Source of the DNA: JBDTMT01 sp033764095
GTDB taxonomy: Bacteria > Desulfobacterota > Binatia > HRBIN30 > CADEER01
Direction of reading: 5' to 3'
Assembly: GCA_033764095.1 (NCBI GenBank)
Contig: JANRJF010000418.1
Span: 1 to 27,516 of the forward strand
Length of the DNA stretch: 27,516 bases
Within the stretch, counting starts at the first letter, position 1. The number at the start of each line of letters is the position of its first letter. Shown here piece after piece: positions 14,341 to 22,167 of this stretch. The notes beneath the pieces were generated by a model, which worked only from the letters and a program-made list of their open reading frames with translations, ran no database searches and was not told the origin of the DNA. The translations under genes were made by a program, and so were the position numbers.

Positions 14341-15753
14341 ATGTCGTGCACCGCGCATCGCTGGATCGCCGCGGCGGTCGTCGCCCTGCTCATCGCCGCA
14401 TTGCCGCGCACCGCGGCGGCGAGTCCGGCGGCGCGCTTCGCGTTCTCGCCGATCGGTGGCTGCGGGCCGAACAACCTGGAGGGCTGGGAGTTTCAGACCA
14501 CGGCGCCGATCACGGTGTCGGCGCTCGGCGTCTTCGACTCGTACGAGGATGGGCTGCAGTTCCCGATTCCGGTCGGTCTGTATGATTCCACCTGCGCCCT
14601 GCTGGCGAGTGTGACCATCCCCGCCGGCAGCGTCGCGCCGCTGCACGACGGCTACCGCTATGCTGCCATCACGCCGCTGAGCCTGCCGAGTGGGCAGACC
14701 TTCCGCATCGCCGCGGTGATGCACTGCGACGACTACACCGCGACGCTGCAGAGCCTCGACGACGTCACCCTCGACGCGGCGGTCAGCTACGTTCAGACGC
14801 GCCGATCCGGGTTCGAATCGATGCTCGAGTGTCCGCGCGAGACGGTGACCGGCAACTACTTCGACGTCACGCCCAACTTCCAGATCGGTCCGCCGTGCGG
14901 CAACGGTGTCGTCGAAGCCGGTGAGCTGTGCGACGACGCCAATGCGGTCGACGAGGACTGCTGCTCGCTCGCCTGCACGCCGGCCGAGGCCGGGGTGCCG
15001 TGCCCGGATGACGGCCTCGCCTGCTCAACCGACGTCTGCGATGCCGGTGGGGTCTGCACGCATCCGCCCGGCAACCCCGGCGCGGAGTGCAGTCCCGCCG
15101 AGGACGATTGCCATCGCCCCGACCGCTGCGACGGCGAGTCGGTCGAGTGCCCGGAGCTCGACGAGCGCAAGGAGGTCGGTGAGCCCTGCACCGACGACGG
15201 CCTGTACTGCACCGGCGTCGAGCTGTGCGGCGAGGACGTGTGCACCAGTGTTGGCGATCCCTGCGGCGGCGCGATCTGCGACGAGGATCTCGACCAGTGC
15301 GTCACCGCCACGCCGACCATCACGGCGACGCCGGCGGCGACCGCGACACGGACGGCGAGCCCCACCGGCACGGCCAGCCCGACGCCGATCGCCACCGCAT
15401 CGCTTGCCGCGACGCGCACGCCGAGCCCGACGCCGACCGGCACCTTGAGCGCCACGCCGGTCAGCGCGTCGCCCACGCCCACGCCGCCGTCGACGCCGAC
15501 CGATACCTTCGGGACCGCACCGGCGGCGACCGACACGCCGGTGGAAGTCACGCCAACGGTGCCGAGCACCGCGTGCGTCGGCGACTGCGACCGCGATGGC
15601 CAGGTGACGATCAACGAGCTGATCACCGGCGTCGGCATCGCGCTCGGCACCCAGGTGCTGGAGCAGTGCGAATCGTTCGATCCGTCGCGTAACGGCGCGG
15701 TGGAGATCCACGAGCTCATCGCCGCCGTCAATGCGGCGCTCGGCGGCTGCTGA
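14341..15753 (+). CDS. Secreted stalked protein: DUF4082-like, Cys-rich, Thr/Pro linker, dockerin-like tail
   Basis: A 470-residue protein. Signal peptide (about 1-28, ending TAAA-SPAAR). Residues 30-185 form a beta-sandwich resembling DUF4082 (ITVSALGVFDSYEDGLQFPI, VGLYDSTCALLASVTI). A Cys-rich region follows (about 188-320) beginning with a DUF4215 signature (CGNGVVEAGELCDD) and containing disintegrin-like CPDDGLACSTDVCDAGGVC spacing. About 100 residues of Thr/Pro/Ser/Ala repeats form a stalk. The last ~50 residues have two EF-hand-like loops (DCDRDGQVTINEL and DPSRNGAVEIHEL), a dockerin-type module that should bind calcium. ATG 14341 has AGGAAG 7 nt upstream. Probably a cell-surface or matrix protein; the ligand is unknown. 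Confidence 0.85.
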   Translation: MSCTAHRWIAAAVVALLIAALPRTAAASPAARFAFSPIGGCGPNNLEGWEFQTTAPITVSALGVFDSYEDGLQFPIPVGLYDSTCALLASVTIPAGSVAPLHDGYRYAAITPLSLPSGQTFRIAAVMHCDDYTATLQSLDDVTLDAAVSYVQTRRSGFESMLECPRETVTGNYFDVTPNFQIGPPCGNGVVEAGELCDDANAVDEDCCSLACTPAEAGVPCPDDGLACSTDVCDAGGVCTHPPGNPGAECSPAEDDCHRPDRCDGESVECPELDERKEVGEPCTDDGLYCTGVELCGEDVCTSVGDPCGGAICDEDLDQCVTATPTITATPAATATRTASPTGTASPTPIATASLAATRTPSPTPTGTLSATPVSASPTPTPPSTPTDTFGTAPAATDTPVEVTPTVPSTACVGDCDRDGQVTINELITGVGIALGTQVLEQCESFDPSRNGAVEIHELIAAVNAALGGC

Positions 15754-15807
15754 GCCGGATCGTAGCGGCCGCTCGGTGGGGTGATCGCACCGTTGATCCA
15801 CAATTGA

Positions 15808-15903
15808 GTCAGCCTATCGTCGACTGGAACAGCGACCGCGACACCGGCGGTGGTCGGTCTGGTCGCGCTCGCCGGGCTGTCGCGCCTGCGCCGTCGCGTC
15901 TGA
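15808..15903 (+). pseudogene. Remnant of a C-terminal sorting signal
   Basis: An open stretch without a start codon ends at TGA 15901 and encodes SSTGTATATPAVV followed by GLVALAGLSRLRRRV: a polar Thr/Ala linker, a hydrophobic stretch and an Arg cluster. This is the layout of PEP-CTERM or MYXO-CTERM-type C-terminal anchors. A stop at 15805-15807 closes the frame upstream, so the body of the gene appears to be lost. It is followed 3 nt later by a strong hairpin. It could be chance, but the pattern is specific. Confidence 0.4.
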
Positions 15904-15906
15904 AGG

Positions 15907-15948
15907 GTCGGTTGAGGGTTGGGCGGGATTGCCCGACCCTCGACCGAC
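15907..15948 (+). terminator. 18-bp-stem hairpin upstream of the catalase-like gene
   Basis: GTCGGTTGAGGGTTGGGC (15907-15924) pairs completely with 15931-15948 through a GGGATT loop, allowing two G-T pairs. It comes right after the stop of the sorting-signal remnant and 55 nt before the catalase-like start. There is no T-run. It may be an old terminator, or a leader hairpin affecting the gene downstream. Confidence 0.5.
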
Positions 15949-16003
15949 GCGTAGGACGGAGGCCGGCGTGAAAGGTCGCGCCGCGATGGCAGAGGAGGGA
16001 CGG

Positions 16004-16948
16004 ATGCCCAAGGGCACCATCACCAATCCGGCGCTGGCGCAGGAGCTGCTCGACGCGCTCGACACACTCGGCTCGCAGCCGGGCGGGCGCCCCGCCCACG
16101 CCAAGGGACGGATGTGCGCCGGGACCTTCGCCCCGGCGCCGGAAGCGGCAGGGTTGACGCGCGCGCCGCATGCGAGCCGGCCGTCGACGCCGGTCACCGT
16201 GCGCTTCTCCAATTCGACCGGCGACCCGGCGATCCCCGACAACGATCCGGCGCGGTCCGGTCCACGCGGCTGCGCCATCCGCTTCCACCTCGCCGCCCAC
16301 CAGCACACCGACATCATCGCCCACTCAGCCAACGGCTTTCCGGCCCGCACCGGCGAGGAGTTCGCCGAATTCCTGCGGGCCATCGCCAGTGCCGGGGCGG
16401 GCAAGCCGGAGGTGCTGGGCGCGTTTCTCGCCAGTCACCCGGGCGCCAAGCGCTTCGTCGAGCTGCCCAAGCCGATTCCGACCAGCTTCGCGCGCGAGGC
16501 CTTCTTCGCCGCCACCGCCTTCACGTTCATCAACGCCGCCGGCGCCACTCGTCACGGCCGCTTCCGCATCCGCCCCGCCGCCGGCACCGAGTACCTCACC
16601 GATGCCGAGGCGAAGCAGCAGGCACCGAGCTTCCTCTTCGACGAGCTCGAGCAACGTCTGGCGACGGGCCCGGTCGAGCTCAAGGTGTTCGTGCAGGTCG
16701 CCGAGGCTGGCGACGACGTCACCGACGCCACCACGCCGTGGCCCGACACGCGCCGCGAGATCCCGTTCGGCACGATTGCGCTGACCGCGCACGTCGACGA
16801 CCAGGAGCGGGAGCGCCGCCGCATCATCTTCGATCCGCTCCCCAGGGTGGACGGCATCGAGTCGGCCGGCGATCCGCTCACCGCCGCACGCGCCGACGTC
16901 TACCTGGTCAGCGGCCGCCGCCGCCGCGCCGTGCTCGGCGACGGCTGA
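16004..16948 (+). CDS. Catalase-fold peroxidase (catalase-related, SrpA-like)
   Basis: A 314-residue haem protein of the small catalase-related family, much shorter than classic catalases (about 480 or more). Distal His is H32 in RPAHAKGRMCAGTF; the RFSNSTGDP segment follows and PRGCAIRFHL matches the catalase PRGxAxKF motif. The proximal haem ligand is Y300 with R296 in AARADVYLV, after FDPLPRVDGIESAGDP. Members of this group usually act as organic peroxidases rather than fast catalases. The ATG at 16004 has AGGAGG 5 nt upstream; ATG 15986 is poorer. No signal peptide, so cytoplasmic. The lipoprotein gene starts 7 nt after the stop, so the two are probably one operon. A long hairpin lies in the leader. 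Confidence 0.88.
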   Translation: MPKGTITNPALAQELLDALDTLGSQPGGRPAHAKGRMCAGTFAPAPEAAGLTRAPHASRPSTPVTVRFSNSTGDPAIPDNDPARSGPRGCAIRFHLAAHQHTDIIAHSANGFPARTGEEFAEFLRAIASAGAGKPEVLGAFLASHPGAKRFVELPKPIPTSFAREAFFAATAFTFINAAGATRHGRFRIRPAAGTEYLTDAEAKQQAPSFLFDELEQRLATGPVELKVFVQVAEAGDDVTDATTPWPDTRREIPFGTIALTAHVDDQERERRRIIFDPLPRVDGIESAGDPLTAARADVYLVSGRRRRAVLGDG

Positions 16949-16955
16949 GCGGTGC

Positions 16956-17654
16956 GTGGCGCGTCGCGACGATGCGCCGGCGCGCCTGCGGCCGGCGCTG
17001 CTTGCGGCGCAACTGCTGGTGGTGTCGGCCTGTGCGGTCTACGACCCGCGCGGGAGCGAACCGGCAGCGCCAATCACCGGCGCCGCGACGCGGGTCGTGC
17101 GCGTCTGCGGTGAGGCGGTCGAATTCGACTCCGCCGTTCCGCTCCTGGCGGCGACCGGATTGTTTGCGGCGGTGAAGCGTTGCGACGAGCCGTTCGACGC
17201 AACCGACGTCCGCGCCCAGGTGTTCCGACCCTACTTCGATGGCGCGGACGGGTTCGTGACGAGCATCCTGATGGTGCTCAGCGCCGGCGTGATTCCGGCC
17301 GTACACTGTCGGCCCGATCTCGCGTTCCGCTTCTATCGCGACGGATCGGCGCCGCCGCTCGAGGTCGTGCCAGCGCGGACCACCTGCGTGCTCTATGGAT
17401 GGCTGCCGCCGCTCTTTGTCCCGCTGCCCGCATTCCACTGGGGGAGGGCGCCGCAGGAAGAGCCGGCGGCCCGAGCTCTGCGCGCCGCGATCCTCGCCGC
17501 GTGGCCGTCGGTCGGCGACGCGGCGCGCGGCAGCTCAGCCAGTCGACAGACGCGTCGTGGAGGTGAAATCGGCGCCAGCTCGATGGCAACCGGCGGCGGT
17601 GAGCAGGTGGCTCTGGCTTCGGCATGCGTCTCGCCTGTCATTCCCTGCGGCTAG
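16956..17654 (+). CDS. Putative lipoprotein, unknown
   Basis: A 232-residue protein starting at GTG 16956, 7 nt after the catalase-like stop. Its N-terminus is a lipoprotein signal: basic MARRDD...RLR, hydrophobic ALLAAQLLVV and lipobox VSAC with C26 followed by AVYDPRG. The middle has a hydrophobic stretch (GFVTSILMVLSAGVIPAVHC) and a second near VLYGWLPPLFVPLPAFHWG, which may insert in or lie on a membrane. The last ~45 residues (from GSSASRQTRRGG) are low-complexity with less biased codons and might be a read-through after a lost original stop. No family is recognised; linkage to the peroxidase is the only clue to function. Confidence 0.65.
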   Translation: MARRDDAPARLRPALLAAQLLVVSACAVYDPRGSEPAAPITGAATRVVRVCGEAVEFDSAVPLLAATGLFAAVKRCDEPFDATDVRAQVFRPYFDGADGFVTSILMVLSAGVIPAVHCRPDLAFRFYRDGSAPPLEVVPARTTCVLYGWLPPLFVPLPAFHWGRAPQEEPAARALRAAILAAWPSVGDAARGSSASRQTRRGGEIGASSMATGGGEQVALASACVSPVIPCG

Positions 17655-17762
17655 ACTGACTTCCGCATGCGTGCGGAGCGCGCACCGCTGGCGCGCACGG
17701 CGTCGGTGCGGCGGTGCTGGCCGACTGGATTCGCCAGCCCGATCGCGGCATGAAAGCGCCCA

Positions 17763-18998
17763 ATGTCCTGGCCGAGCGACTTCCTGTGGGGAACGGGCGC
17801 CTCGTCGACGCAATGCGAGGGCGCGGCGCCGGCGTCTGACTGGAAAGCCTGGGAGGTGGCCGGACGGGTGCCGCCATCGGGCGAGGGCAGCGGGTTTGCC
17901 ACCCGCTACCGCGAGGACTTCGCGCTCTACCGGCAACTCGGCCTGAACCAGCACCGGCTGTCGATCGAATGGGCGCGCATCGAGCCGCAGCCCGGGCGTG
18001 TCGATGACGCCGCGGTCGACCACTATCGCGAGGTGCTCGCCGCGGCGCGCGAGGCCGGCATCGCGGTGTGGGTCTGCCTGCACCACTTCACCCTGCCGGC
18101 CTGGTTCGCCGCCGCCGGCGGCTTTCTTGATCCCGCCCTGCGCAGCGGCGCGTGGATACGCCACGTCGAGCGCATCGCCGAGTTGTTCGGCGACCAGGTG
18201 GCGGGCTGGAAGCCGGTCAATGAACCGCACGCCTACGCGTTGCTCGGCTGGATGGGGATGGGCTTCCCGCCCGGCGCCAGCGATCGCGACGGCTACCTGG
18301 CGGCGCTGGAGGCGATCCAACTCGCCACCGCCGAGGCGGGTGTGCGGCTGCGCCAGAGCGGCCGTCCGGTGGCGACGGTGCACAACCTGGCGCCGGTCGT
18401 CGCGCTCGACGACGCCTCGGCGCCGGTCGCCGACTTCATCGACGCCGGCATGTGGCGCACCTGGCTCGGGCTGCAGCGCGACGGCGTGCTGGCCGTGCCG
18501 GGCCGTGCGCCGATTGCACGTCCCGATCTTGCCGGCTGGGCCGACCTGATCGGCTTCTCGTACTATTTCACGCTCGGCCTGCAGCGCGGCGGCGTGGTGC
18601 CGTATCCCGCCGGCGCGCCGCTCTCACCGCTCGGCTACGCGATCGGCGCCGATGGCCTGCGCCTGGTGCTCGAACGCCTGGCGCGCGAGCTGCCGGCGAC
18701 GCCGCTACTGATCAGCGAGTACGGCGTCGGCACGCACGACGACGCGCAGCGCGCCGCCTACCTGCGCGACGGCCTGGCGATCGCGCGCGACGCGCTCGCT
18801 GACGGCACGCCGCTGCGCGGCTTCTTCCACTGGACCGGCGTCGACAACTACGAATGGCGGCACGGCTACGACGTGCCGTTCGGTATCATCGATCGCGAGC
18901 GCCGCGTGCGCGACAGCGCCGCGGTGCTGTCGGCGGAAGCGCTGGGCGCGGCGGCGACCACCGGTCACGTCTCGTGCGCGACCGGTTCCTCGTCGTAG
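17763..18998 (+). CDS. Family 1 glycoside hydrolase (beta-glycosidase)
   Basis: A 411-residue GH1 (beta/alpha)8 barrel, somewhat shorter than the usual 440-480. The N-terminus FLWGTGASSTQCEG is the family's N-terminal signature (FxxGxAxxxxQxEG). Next come YRQLGLNQHRLSIEWARIEP, the WVCLHHFTLP strand, acid/base E154 in VNEPH and nucleophile E319 in LISEYG. The usual TENG reads SEYG. The C-terminal GFFHWTGVDNYEW matches the substrate-binding end of GH1 enzymes. No signal peptide, so it acts in the cytoplasm on imported or internal beta-glycosides. No strong ribosome-binding site at ATG 17763. Its last 34 nt overlap, tail to tail, the convergent OpgC-like gene. Confidence 0.93.
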   Translation: MSWPSDFLWGTGASSTQCEGAAPASDWKAWEVAGRVPPSGEGSGFATRYREDFALYRQLGLNQHRLSIEWARIEPQPGRVDDAAVDHYREVLAAAREAGIAVWVCLHHFTLPAWFAAAGGFLDPALRSGAWIRHVERIAELFGDQVAGWKPVNEPHAYALLGWMGMGFPPGASDRDGYLAALEAIQLATAEAGVRLRQSGRPVATVHNLAPVVALDDASAPVADFIDAGMWRTWLGLQRDGVLAVPGRAPIARPDLAGWADLIGFSYYFTLGLQRGGVVPYPAGAPLSPLGYAIGADGLRLVLERLARELPATPLLISEYGVGTHDDAQRAAYLRDGLAIARDALADGTPLRGFFHWTGVDNYEWRHGYDVPFGIIDRERRVRDSAAVLSAEALGAAATTGHVSCATGSSS

Positions 18999-20398
18999 AT
19001 CTCGAGCTCGTCGCTCGGACCGCGCTCGTCGTCGCCGAGCAGCGGGATCTGATCGCGGCCGGGCTCGAAGAGCGCATCGTCGACCACCGGCGCCGCATCG
19101 TTGGATTCCGTCGATGCTTCGTCGACCGTCCCCTCGATCAATTGTTCGTGCACGGCGGCGGCGTTGTCGTCGGTCGGCCGCAGCGGCAGCAGCGCCGCGA
19201 CCCCGACCGTCAGCAGCACGGCCGTGGTGGCGATGAGCGCGCCTCGGGGTACGAGTAGAGCCTCGACGGCGCCGCGCACGGCGCCGCGCGCGTGCCGCGC
19301 CAGCGCGCCATCGTCGACCAGCTTGCAGAGCAGGCCGAGCGCGGCGAGATCGGCGACGACGAGGCCGAGGCGCACCGCGATCGGCGGCCAGACGCTCCAG
19401 ACGTGCTCCAGTACCACCGCCTCGGTGAACACGTGCGCGGTGTAGACCAGCAGGCTGTGGCGGCCGAGCAGCGCCAGCCAGGTCGCCGCTGCGGCACCGC
19501 CGGGTAGCGACATCCAAGGGAGCAGCCAGGTGGCGAGCAGGAGCTGAACGATGGCCAGGTACCAGAGCAGTTGGCCGGGTTGCAGCGGCGTCTTGTCGAA
19601 GCTGAGCGGCAGCACATGCGCCAAGTGATCGAAGCCGAGCGCCGGTCCGTACTGCGCCAGCGCGATGGCCGCGAACGCCACGGCGGCAGCGGCGATCCAG
19701 GCGACGCGCCGTATGCGCGCGCCGCGGTCGAGCCAGGCGAGCGCATCGCGCCACAGGAAGCCGGCGATGAACAGCGGCTGCCAGTATGCCACCGGGAAGC
19801 TGTGCGCCGGCCAGTGCAGCAGCGGCGCGGCGGCGAGCGCGACGCCGTACAGCCCGAGGCTCGCGGCGGCGAGCGGCCACCCGCCGGTGCGGCGGTACAG
19901 CGCCAGCACGGCCGGCATCGCCGCGAGTAGCAGCGCGTACAGGGTGAGGATGCCGCCGGTCACCCCGGGGCGCTGCAGCAGGAGCACCTCGCGCAGCACG
20001 TCGGCGATCGAGCCGTCGGCCGACGCCGGAAAGCTGCGCACCGCGTCGAGGGCGCGGAACGCCGCCGAGGCGCCGAGATCGACCAGCACCAGCAGGGCGG
20101 CGCGCCGCCACAGCCAGCGGCACACCGCCCAGCGGTCCGCCGCCGAACGCGCGTAGCGCGGCACGAACACGGTGGCGATGGTGAGACCGGCGAGAAAGAC
20201 GAACCCGCCGGCAGCGAAGCGCGTGTAGTGCTTGATCAGCGAGTCGAGCGGCTCCGGAAACCCGAGCTGGTTGTACGCCAGGTGGACGAGCACGACATCG
20301 ACCAGGCACAGCCCCCGCCACACATCGAGCCGCGCGTCACGGCCCGCCGTAGTGGCGAGGTCAGGATGCGTGCGAGGGGGAGGCCAACCACGAGGCAT
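18965..20398 (-). CDS. OpgC-like membrane acyltransferase
   Basis: A 477-residue polytopic protein with about ten membrane helices. It opens with the OpgC signature RLDVWRGLCLVDVVLVHLAY, and also has FVFLAGLTIATVFVPRYA and LLWYLAIVQLLLATWLLP. OpgC proteins transfer succinyl groups to periplasmic glucans; here the acyl donor and acceptor are unknown. An unusual feature is the C-terminal ~70 residues after the last helix: strongly acidic and disordered (EGTVDEASTESNDAAPVVDD, DDERGPSDELEIYDEEP). ATG 20398 is the longest sensible start; the strong Shine-Dalgarno is missing. An inverted repeat lies 14-41 nt upstream. The stop overlaps the convergent GH1 gene. Confidence 0.85.
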   Translation of the reverse strand: MPRGWPPPRTHPDLATTAGRDARLDVWRGLCLVDVVLVHLAYNQLGFPEPLDSLIKHYTRFAAGGFVFLAGLTIATVFVPRYARSAADRWAVCRWLWRRAALLVLVDLGASAAFRALDAVRSFPASADGSIADVLREVLLLQRPGVTGGILTLYALLLAAMPAVLALYRRTGGWPLAAASLGLYGVALAAAPLLHWPAHSFPVAYWQPLFIAGFLWRDALAWLDRGARIRRVAWIAAAAVAFAAIALAQYGPALGFDHLAHVLPLSFDKTPLQPGQLLWYLAIVQLLLATWLLPWMSLPGGAAAATWLALLGRHSLLVYTAHVFTEAVVLEHVWSVWPPIAVRLGLVVADLAALGLLCKLVDDGALARHARGAVRGAVEALLVPRGALIATTAVLLTVGVAALLPLRPTDDNAAAVHEQLIEGTVDEASTESNDAAPVVDDALFEPGRDQIPLLGDDERGPSDELEIYDEEPVAHET

Positions 20399-20411
20399 GA
20401 AGGTCCATCTT

Positions 20412-20439
20412 TAGGGTTCCGCCGGCCTGCGCAACCCTA
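20412..20439 (-). repeat. TAGGGTT-N14-AACCCTA inverted repeat before the OpgC-like gene
   Basis: A perfect 7-bp inverted repeat lies 14-41 nt upstream of the OpgC-like ATG. It could be an operator or a leader hairpin. Of the wider gap 20399-20764, only this repeat and the promoter-like hexamers at 20665-20695 stand out. Confidence 0.35.
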
Positions 20440-20664
20440 CCCGCGCGCTGCTCGGGATCTCCGGCTGTGAATCGGCGCCGGATCTGATCCGCGATCGGCG
20501 CCCAACCGTAACCGTTCTGGGCTGTCTGAGGAGGCGTCGGCGGAGTTCGCCCGGGCCAAGTTTGGAGGCAGATAGGGAGCGAAGTTCGAGGCCGATTCAC
20601 ACTCGCTGCCGTGCTGTCAGATCATCCTGCGGCAATGGGCGTGAGCGAGATGCTGCGCCCGGGG

Positions 20665-20695
20665 TTGCCAGCGTCGACATCCAGGCGCCTATACT
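20665..20695 (+). promoter_or_regulatory. Possible sigma70 promoter for the MEDS kinase
   Basis: TTGCCA (20665-20670) and TATACT (20690-20695) are separated by 19 bp, about two more than ideal. The -10 box is the best in the gap and lies 70 nt before the ATG at 20765. The ribosome-binding site is good (GGGAGG about 7 nt before the start). Confidence 0.4.
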
Positions 20696-20764
20696 GTCTC
20701 GCGGTTCCACAGCTAGCCATCGCCGCCGGCGCGACACGTTCTCAACCAGACTGGGAGGGACGAG

Positions 20765-22078
20765 ATGACTGCAGAGGTCGGAACGGCGGGAGTCGGGCTT
20801 CTCGACGGCATCGCGTGGGGCACGCATCTCTGCCACTTCTACGATACGAAGCAGGATCTGCTCGACACGTTGGTCCCGTACTTCGCGAGCGGGCTCCAGC
20901 GGAAGCAGTTCTGCTTGTGGGTGTACTCAAAGCCGCTGACCGAGGCCGCGGTCACCGCAGCGCTACGCCCAACTGTTCCCGACCTCGATCGTCATCTGGC
21001 GGATCGCAGCATCGAGATCGTGTCGCACGATCAGTGGTATTTCACCGGCGAGCGCTTCGATCCCCAGCGCGCCACGCATGGCTGGCAGGAGAAACTCGAC
21101 TCGGCCCTTACCCGCGGCTACGTCGGCATGCGAGCGACCGGTCAGATCTCGTGGGCACAGCGACGGCACTGGTCTGATTTCACCGTGTATGATCAGGCGC
21201 TCAACGACGCCATCGCCAATCGCCGCATGGTCGTCACGTGTAGCTTTCCGCTCGCCAAGACCAGAGCCGCGGAACTGCTGGACGTGGTGAGGGCGCATCA
21301 GATGGCGGTCGCACTCCGGCGGGGAAAGCTGGAGATCATCGAAACCGCTCAGCTCAGGCAAGCCAAGGCGGAGATCGAGCGGCTGAATGAGGAGCTCGAG
21401 CAACGGGTCAAGGAGCTGGAGGCCTTCAGCTCGTCCGCGTCCCACGATCTGGTCGCGCCGCTGAGACACATCGAAGCATTCGCCAAGCTGCTCCGCGAGG
21501 ACCATGGGGCGACGCTCGATGCGGGCGGTCACCACTACCTCGACCGGATCCAGGAAGGCGTTCGCCAGATGGACGAGCTGATCCAGGCGCTGCTCGCCCT
21601 CTCACGAGCGTCGCTGAGCGAGCTCGCGATGGGGACGGTGAACCTCAGTCGCCTGGTGCACGAGATCGTCACGGAGTTGCAGCGCCACGCACCGCAGCGC
21701 CGGATCGAGTTGGTGGTCCAACCGGACCTGGTGGTCAGAGGCGACGCGCGCCTGCTGCGTGTCGCCATACAGAACCTGCTCGACAACGCCTGGAAGTACA
21801 CCAGCACGCACCCCGCTGCGCGGATCGAGTTCGGCATGACGGAACGCGCCGGACAGCCCGTGTACTTCGTCCGCGACGACGGCGTCGGCTTCGACATGAC
21901 CCAGGTCGGCAGGCTGTTCGAACCGTTCCAACGTCTGCACAGTGATGCGGAGTTCGCAGGCACCGGGATCGGTCTGGCAACGGTCCAGCGGATCCTGCGA
22001 CGCCATGGCGGTCGCATTTGGGCCGAGGCCGCGCCCGACCAGGGCGCCACGTTCTTCTTCACGCTGGGGGCGCAGTAG
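20765..22078 (+). CDS. MEDS-domain sensor histidine kinase
   Basis: A 437-residue soluble kinase. Residues about 17-180 match MEDS (the DcmR-type sensory domain of methanogens and methylotrophs): WGTHLCHFYDTKQDLLDTLV near the start, FCLWVYSKPLT, and AHGWQE-like AT-H-GWQEKLDSA. A coiled coil (about 190-217, QAKAEIERLNEELEQRVKEL) leads to the kinase core, with phospho-acceptor H227 in ASHDLVAPLRHIEAF (phytochrome-kinase style), N box NLLDNAWKY, G1 DDGVGFD, F box LFEPFQRLH and G2 GTGIGLATV. No transmembrane segment, so it senses something in the cytoplasm; MEDS ligands are poorly known. Codon use is less GC-biased than neighbours and includes AGA. No response regulator is adjacent. Confidence 0.93.
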   Translation: MTAEVGTAGVGLLDGIAWGTHLCHFYDTKQDLLDTLVPYFASGLQRKQFCLWVYSKPLTEAAVTAALRPTVPDLDRHLADRSIEIVSHDQWYFTGERFDPQRATHGWQEKLDSALTRGYVGMRATGQISWAQRRHWSDFTVYDQALNDAIANRRMVVTCSFPLAKTRAAELLDVVRAHQMAVALRRGKLEIIETAQLRQAKAEIERLNEELEQRVKELEAFSSSASHDLVAPLRHIEAFAKLLREDHGATLDAGGHHYLDRIQEGVRQMDELIQALLALSRASLSELAMGTVNLSRLVHEIVTELQRHAPQRRIELVVQPDLVVRGDARLLRVAIQNLLDNAWKYTSTHPAARIEFGMTERAGQPVYFVRDDGVGFDMTQVGRLFEPFQRLHSDAEFAGTGIGLATVQRILRRHGGRIWAEAAPDQGATFFFTLGAQ

Positions 22079-22167
22079 GTCGACCAGGGCGAGCATGGCT
22101 GCGATCGCCGGAAAACTGGAAACCGTCGCCGTGGCGCCAGGCGCGGTTCATACGGATGTCGCTTCCT

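Noticed and set aside
15310..15560. Repetitive DNA that might be a CRISPR or minisatellite
   Set aside because: It is the coding sequence of a Thr/Pro/Ala-rich stalk within an open reading frame; units are irregular and there are no spacers.
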